Assembly: GCA_003550325.1 (NCBI GenBank)
Contig: QKWP01000219.1
Location: 247,967 to 311,966, forward strand
DNA length: 64,000 nt
Source of the DNA: Gigaspora rosea
Taxonomy: Eukaryota; Glomeromycota; Glomeromycetes; Diversisporales; Gigasporaceae
Direction: 5' to 3'
Shown here: positions 60,628 to 64,000 of the stretch, piece after piece
How the letters are laid out: each line of letters opens with the position of its first letter
Position numbering within the stretch: position 1 is the first letter of the stretch
Program-made: the position numbers and the translations under genes
The notes under the pieces: generated by a model
Databases searched by the model: none
The model's input: only the letters and a program-made list of their open reading frames with translations
Told to the model about the DNA's origin: nothing

Positions 60628-61968
60628 TTTTGCTTCTATCTATTTCGTCATTTCCTATTGCACTACTAATTGCATCTGTACCTTGTTCTAGTCTACTTTC
60701 CCTCTCTTTACTATTTATACTTCTGAGCTTTCTACTATGTACTATGTCTCTACCATCCCATCTTCTGCTATAAGTTACATACTCTCTTGTTTTTTCTTTG
60801 TTTGATCCTCCTTCTATTTCTGGCTGGTCCCAGTTTTCTTTATTTGTTGCAGCTCGGTTTACTCGTTTCCACTCTAACTTAGTATTAAAGTAAAAAACTG
60901 TTGATAATTGTGCGGCTTTGTATTTAGCCTCTGTATCAAAATAGACATGGTCTGTGCCCTTTTGGTTCCCATGACTGTTATTTAGTACATGTACTGCTTT
61001 TGCCTCTATTTTTTTTAATTGTCGCAATAATAACGTATCAACTGCATTTCTGGGCAAATTTGTAATAGTTAGTTTAAATTTGTTTCTGTATTCTAATTCG
61101 TTTAGATTAAATCTTCCAGGGGTCATTCTATATGTTCTACCCTCATCTAGATGAACTGACCAACTGCTCCTCAGGACTTCTTCCTTGCGCTGATTTTTTA
61201 TTTCTACCTTGACATACACTGCTTTCATTTTCCATCCTTGTTGCCAAGCCAAGACTATGGCCTTGCCAAAGAAGCCCAAATGTTTTTTAATTACTCTAGC
61301 ATCCACTGTTTCCGGCAGATCCCAGATTGTAAAAATATATTGTGATTTCCTACTCTGACCTTGAGTTGTAAAATTTTCCTTTGGTGACCAAATAGAGTTA
61401 TAAATGTCTTCACATTTTTTGTTCGTTACATTTGTCGTCTCACATGTGGGAGGTGTTTTTTGTCGTAATTCGGCCTTTTTTTCTTCTAGAACATAGTCCC
61501 AACTTCCGCATTCTGCCTCCAATAATAGGGCCTTCACCTTCTTTTCCTCCTCCACATTATCCACTATCTTGTTGTCACTTTCCTCATCCTGTTCTTCAAA
61601 GACTCTTTTTCTCCTTTACTGACTTCCACTTTTTGTAGTTGTTTCGGCAGTTCTTCTTCTACCTTTGTTTTTGGTTCCTCTTTTATATCCGTATGCTGTA
61701 TTATGTCTTTATTACTTGTTTCATTCTCATTTAGCAGCTCGATTTCTAGCTGTGTGATTGGTTCTTTGCATATCACCTTATGCTCTGCCCATCTGTATAA
61801 CTCTACTATATTTCGTATTATTGCAATTATATGTGGCTGATCGATCTCCAAGAATTTTGCTATATCTGTGTCTATCTTAAGCAGTAACACCTTGTTTTCT
61901 CTAATTAAAGCTTCTCTTTCCTCGTCTTGTTTGTTAAAGAAGGCCTTGAATTTTCTTAGAAGTGACAT
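60584..61968 (-). pseudogene. LINE ORF1 with two RRM-like domains
   Basis: Two overlapping frames (61564-61968 and 60584-61564) belong to one protein after a one-base shift near 61600. The N-terminal 134 residues start MSLLRKFKAFFNK, are helical and end in a Glu/Lys-rich stretch. The second frame has two RRM-like units: IFTIWDLPETVDARVIKKHL with a later VYVKVEI strand, and LTITNLPRNAVDTLLLRQL with DHVYFDTEAKYKAA. A basic Ser/Arg tail follows. LINE ORF1 proteins of this type bind the element's RNA and chaperone it to the target. It overlaps the start of the ORF2 lead by about 40 nt. Confidence 0.7.
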
Positions 61969-62419
61969 TTGTTCTATTCTATTACTCGTCTAGTTCAATG
62001 TTGTGTTGAAGTATTTTCTACTTTGTTTGTTTACAAATGCTTATAACATGTTTGTTTTTTGATTCACGAAAAATTATGTGTTTAACATGTTTATTTCTCT
62101 ATTTGGAATGCTTGTTTGTATTATTGATCACATGTCCTATTGTTGTTGACTATGATCTGCAGTACAAGGTCTCTACAATATCTCCACTTTTTACAAAAAA
62201 TTTTTTACAAGACCGAAATTTCACGATAGGTTGTTGTATCGTTTCGCTTTCTTCAAGGTGGCCTAAGTAACTCCTATTTAATTTACTTCTTCTTTCTTTT
62301 TCCTTAGTAGCCTTTTGGTCCTTTCTCGATTTAGTTTGTGTGTTTTCTTCTTTTTTCCTTAGCACTGAAAATGGATCAGGATCAGCAGAAAGGGTTTATT
62401 TTTTTTGTAACCAACAGCA

Positions 62420-63078
62420 TATATATATATATATATACATATATACATATATATTTATAAAAATATATAATTATTTAAACTAAAATCAATATTTTTTATA
62501 AAATTTTAGTAAAATTTAATAAATTTATTTTTACTAGAATCAGAAAAGCTAGCTTTATAACTGGTTAAAAATTGAAATATATTAGCTTAATAAAATTTTT
62601 TAATATTAATTTATTTCTAACCTTTAAATTAAATTTACTATAAATTTACTATTAGTTTACTATTAATTTACTATAAATTTATAAGTAAATTTAGCCATTT
62701 TTGGATTTGTACTATCTAATAACAAATCTATTAATTTTATTTTATAATTTTTTTTATAATTTTAAAATCAAATATAGATTAAAAACAATATAAATTTTTA
62801 TCAATTTTATTATTAAATAATAAATTTAATTTTAAATATTTTTTAAATGCTGTACTAAATTTAGTACGACAAGTTTTGCAATTTGTAATTTTCATTTAAA
62901 GCTAATTTATGCCAAATTTTTATAAATAACTTTTGCTAAAATTTTATATAGAAAAAATATAGCTATTAAAGAATATTTAGCAAAGTTTAAAGTAAAAATT
63001 ATTATTGGTTGCTATAATATAATTTTTTAATTTGTACTAAATTTAGTACAAAGCACTTACAGATACCCATTAATTATT
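62420..63078. repeat. right arm of inverted repeat around the LINE
   Basis: Mirror of the left arm at 54168-54745: from the right it reads GGTATCTGTAAG, GTACTAAATTTAGTACAAAT, AAAGCTAGCTTTTCTGATTC, then a (TA)n tract at about 62420-62460. A second GTACTAAATTTAGTAC palindrome lies near 62855. Confidence 0.5.
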
Positions 63079-63171
63079 TTTAATGTAACAATAAACAAAT
63101 TATAAGTTATAAATATAATTAAAATTATTTAATTTTAACTGTATTAAAATGCATTTATAGTATTTTATACT

Positions 63172-64000
63172 ATGTTATACATCAACTTTCTACATCATAC
63201 AAACATGTTTGATATAGGTGCCCATTTTAACAATACACATTATACTTGGTCAAACAATCTGGCTCATAGTAGAATTGACTATATATGGACATACTCATTT
63301 AATATACAATTTATTCTTTCATATGATTTGATAATAGTCAAACTAGCACTCTTAGTGATCATTCTATTCTTTTTTCTTCCTGGACATTTTCTAATACTTA
63401 TAGCAAACCCCCTCGTATGCATGCTGGTGTTAGTCGAAGAATATTTAACTACAAATCTATATCAACAGACCAGTGGACAGAATTTTCAGAGTGTATTACA
63501 CAGCTATTTTTGCAGCACAATATACTCCTGTCGGTAAATACCCATGAAAATATTGATACTACTTGGCACAAAATTCAACACTCTATCCTACAAGCAGCAA
63601 TCCAATTAATTCCAAACAAAATATCTCACAAACGCAGCTATAATCATAAATATACACCACACTGTACTGCTCTTTATACTGGATTCAAAAACCTTGGCCA
63701 CCTTATTAAAAAGATTAAAAATAACCCAAATTCTTATCTTTCACATATTAACTCACATATTCTTTTTATTAATTCCTACACTAAAGCCAATCTGGACCCT
63801 CTTTTATCACTCGATACTGCTAGTACTCAATCCTGGCTTCAACACGCCTATGAAGTCTGGAAACAAGTCTATTATGCATACCAGTTAGAATACTCTCTTC
63901 TTCTTCGACAACAAATTAATCATGCCTCTGAAAAACGTTGTGAAACCCTAACTTCCAAACCTAAACAAGCTATTAATAGCATTCTTGATCGGTACCAACC
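63172..64000 (+). mobile_element. 5'-truncated LINE running off the right edge
   Basis: Starts within an AP-endonuclease domain: NFLHHTNMFDIGAHFNNTHY then TWSNNLAHSRIDYIW and FILSYD, followed by a frameshift near 63360 and the linker region ahead of the RT (about 63540-64000: THENIDTTWHKIQHSILQAA, WLQHAYEVWKQVYYAYQLEY). Sequence style and strand fit the same family as the fragment at 13972-14939, not the 54.7-62.4 kb LINE. RT and 3' end lie outside the window. Confidence 0.7.

Larger units (their letters stand above)
54745..62420 (-). mobile_element. near full-length LINE, disabled
   Basis: About 7.6 kb on the minus strand: 5' leader (62000-62410), ORF1 (60584-61968), ORF2 with endonuclease, reverse transcriptase, RNase H and zinc finger (55173-60627), then a 3' UTR (54760-55170) with a GGCAAGCGATTGCC hairpin region near 54950. 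It is much richer in G+C than the flanks. Both boundaries are (TA)n tracts (54727-54745; about 62420-62440), suggesting insertion into a TA microsatellite. At least nine in-frame stops and about four frameshifts make it inactive. Confidence 0.8.

Noticed and set aside
55048-62270. Many plus-strand frames of 60-238 residues opposite the LINE
   Set aside because: All are antisense to LINE coding frames, are Ser/Phe/Leu-rich, and carry no recognisable domain.
54168-63078. Large DNA transposon with long TIRs carrying the coding region
   Set aside because: The coding content is a standard LINE (endonuclease, RT, RNase H) with its own limits at (TA)n; no DNA transposase, integrase or protein-primed polymerase is present.
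1-64000. tRNA or rRNA genes
   Set aside because: I looked for conserved tRNA arm motifs and rRNA blocks and recognised none; a tRNA scan would be needed to exclude diverged genes.

Overview
The window reads as nuclear DNA of an arbuscular mycorrhizal fungus (Glomeromycotina, most like Rhizophagus). This rests on strong AT richness, a Sel1-repeat/TKL protein kinase architecture, short GT-AG introns, an ML-domain secreted protein, and LINEs, pogo-type and hAT elements crowded into a gene-poor region. Species assignment is inference; there is no rRNA or marker gene here.

Only two loci look like possibly working host genes: an intronless multi-membrane protein with a large acidic Asp/Asn/Lys loop (5409-6917, +) and a spliced leucine-rich-repeat gene (24121 to about 25692, -; at least eight exons, one junction out of frame). 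Two more host genes are dead. A Sel1-repeat kinase (20845-23478, -) is broken by two different MITEs, each with an 8-bp target duplication, plus two frameshifts. An ML/NPC2-like secreted protein gene (41048-42624, -) is split by a Harbinger-type MITE that is itself split by a hAT MITE.

Most of the rest is transposon-derived. From left to right: Harbinger-type and TA-flanked MITEs (0.4-11.4 kb); a 5'-truncated LINE inside a mariner-type MITE (13.8-15.1 kb); a GC-rich SINE-like retroposon (15.45-15.68 kb); a 3.0-kb hAT element with a decayed transposase (15.85-18.86 kb); minisatellites (25.7-28.0 kb); a 3.7-kb pogo/Fot1-type element (29.1-32.8 kb); a run of long foldback palindromes of 0.5-0.8 kb (29.2, 37.5, 39.0 and 40.2 kb); an 8-bp-flanked element built from two opposed arrays of a GACGAA-containing 20-mer (45.9-47.0 kb); two Helitron-like ends, each next to a degenerate ~100-bp tandem repeat (48.0-49.2 and 51.6-53.6 kb); and a near full-length, stop-riddled 7.6-kb LINE lying between (TA)n tracts in the middle of a large inverted repeat (54.2-63.1 kb). 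A second LINE fragment runs off the right edge.

Boundaries are placed from terminal inverted repeats (TIRs) and target-site duplications (TSDs) read by eye. Family names for non-autonomous elements are inferred from TSD length and TIR form. No database search was possible.
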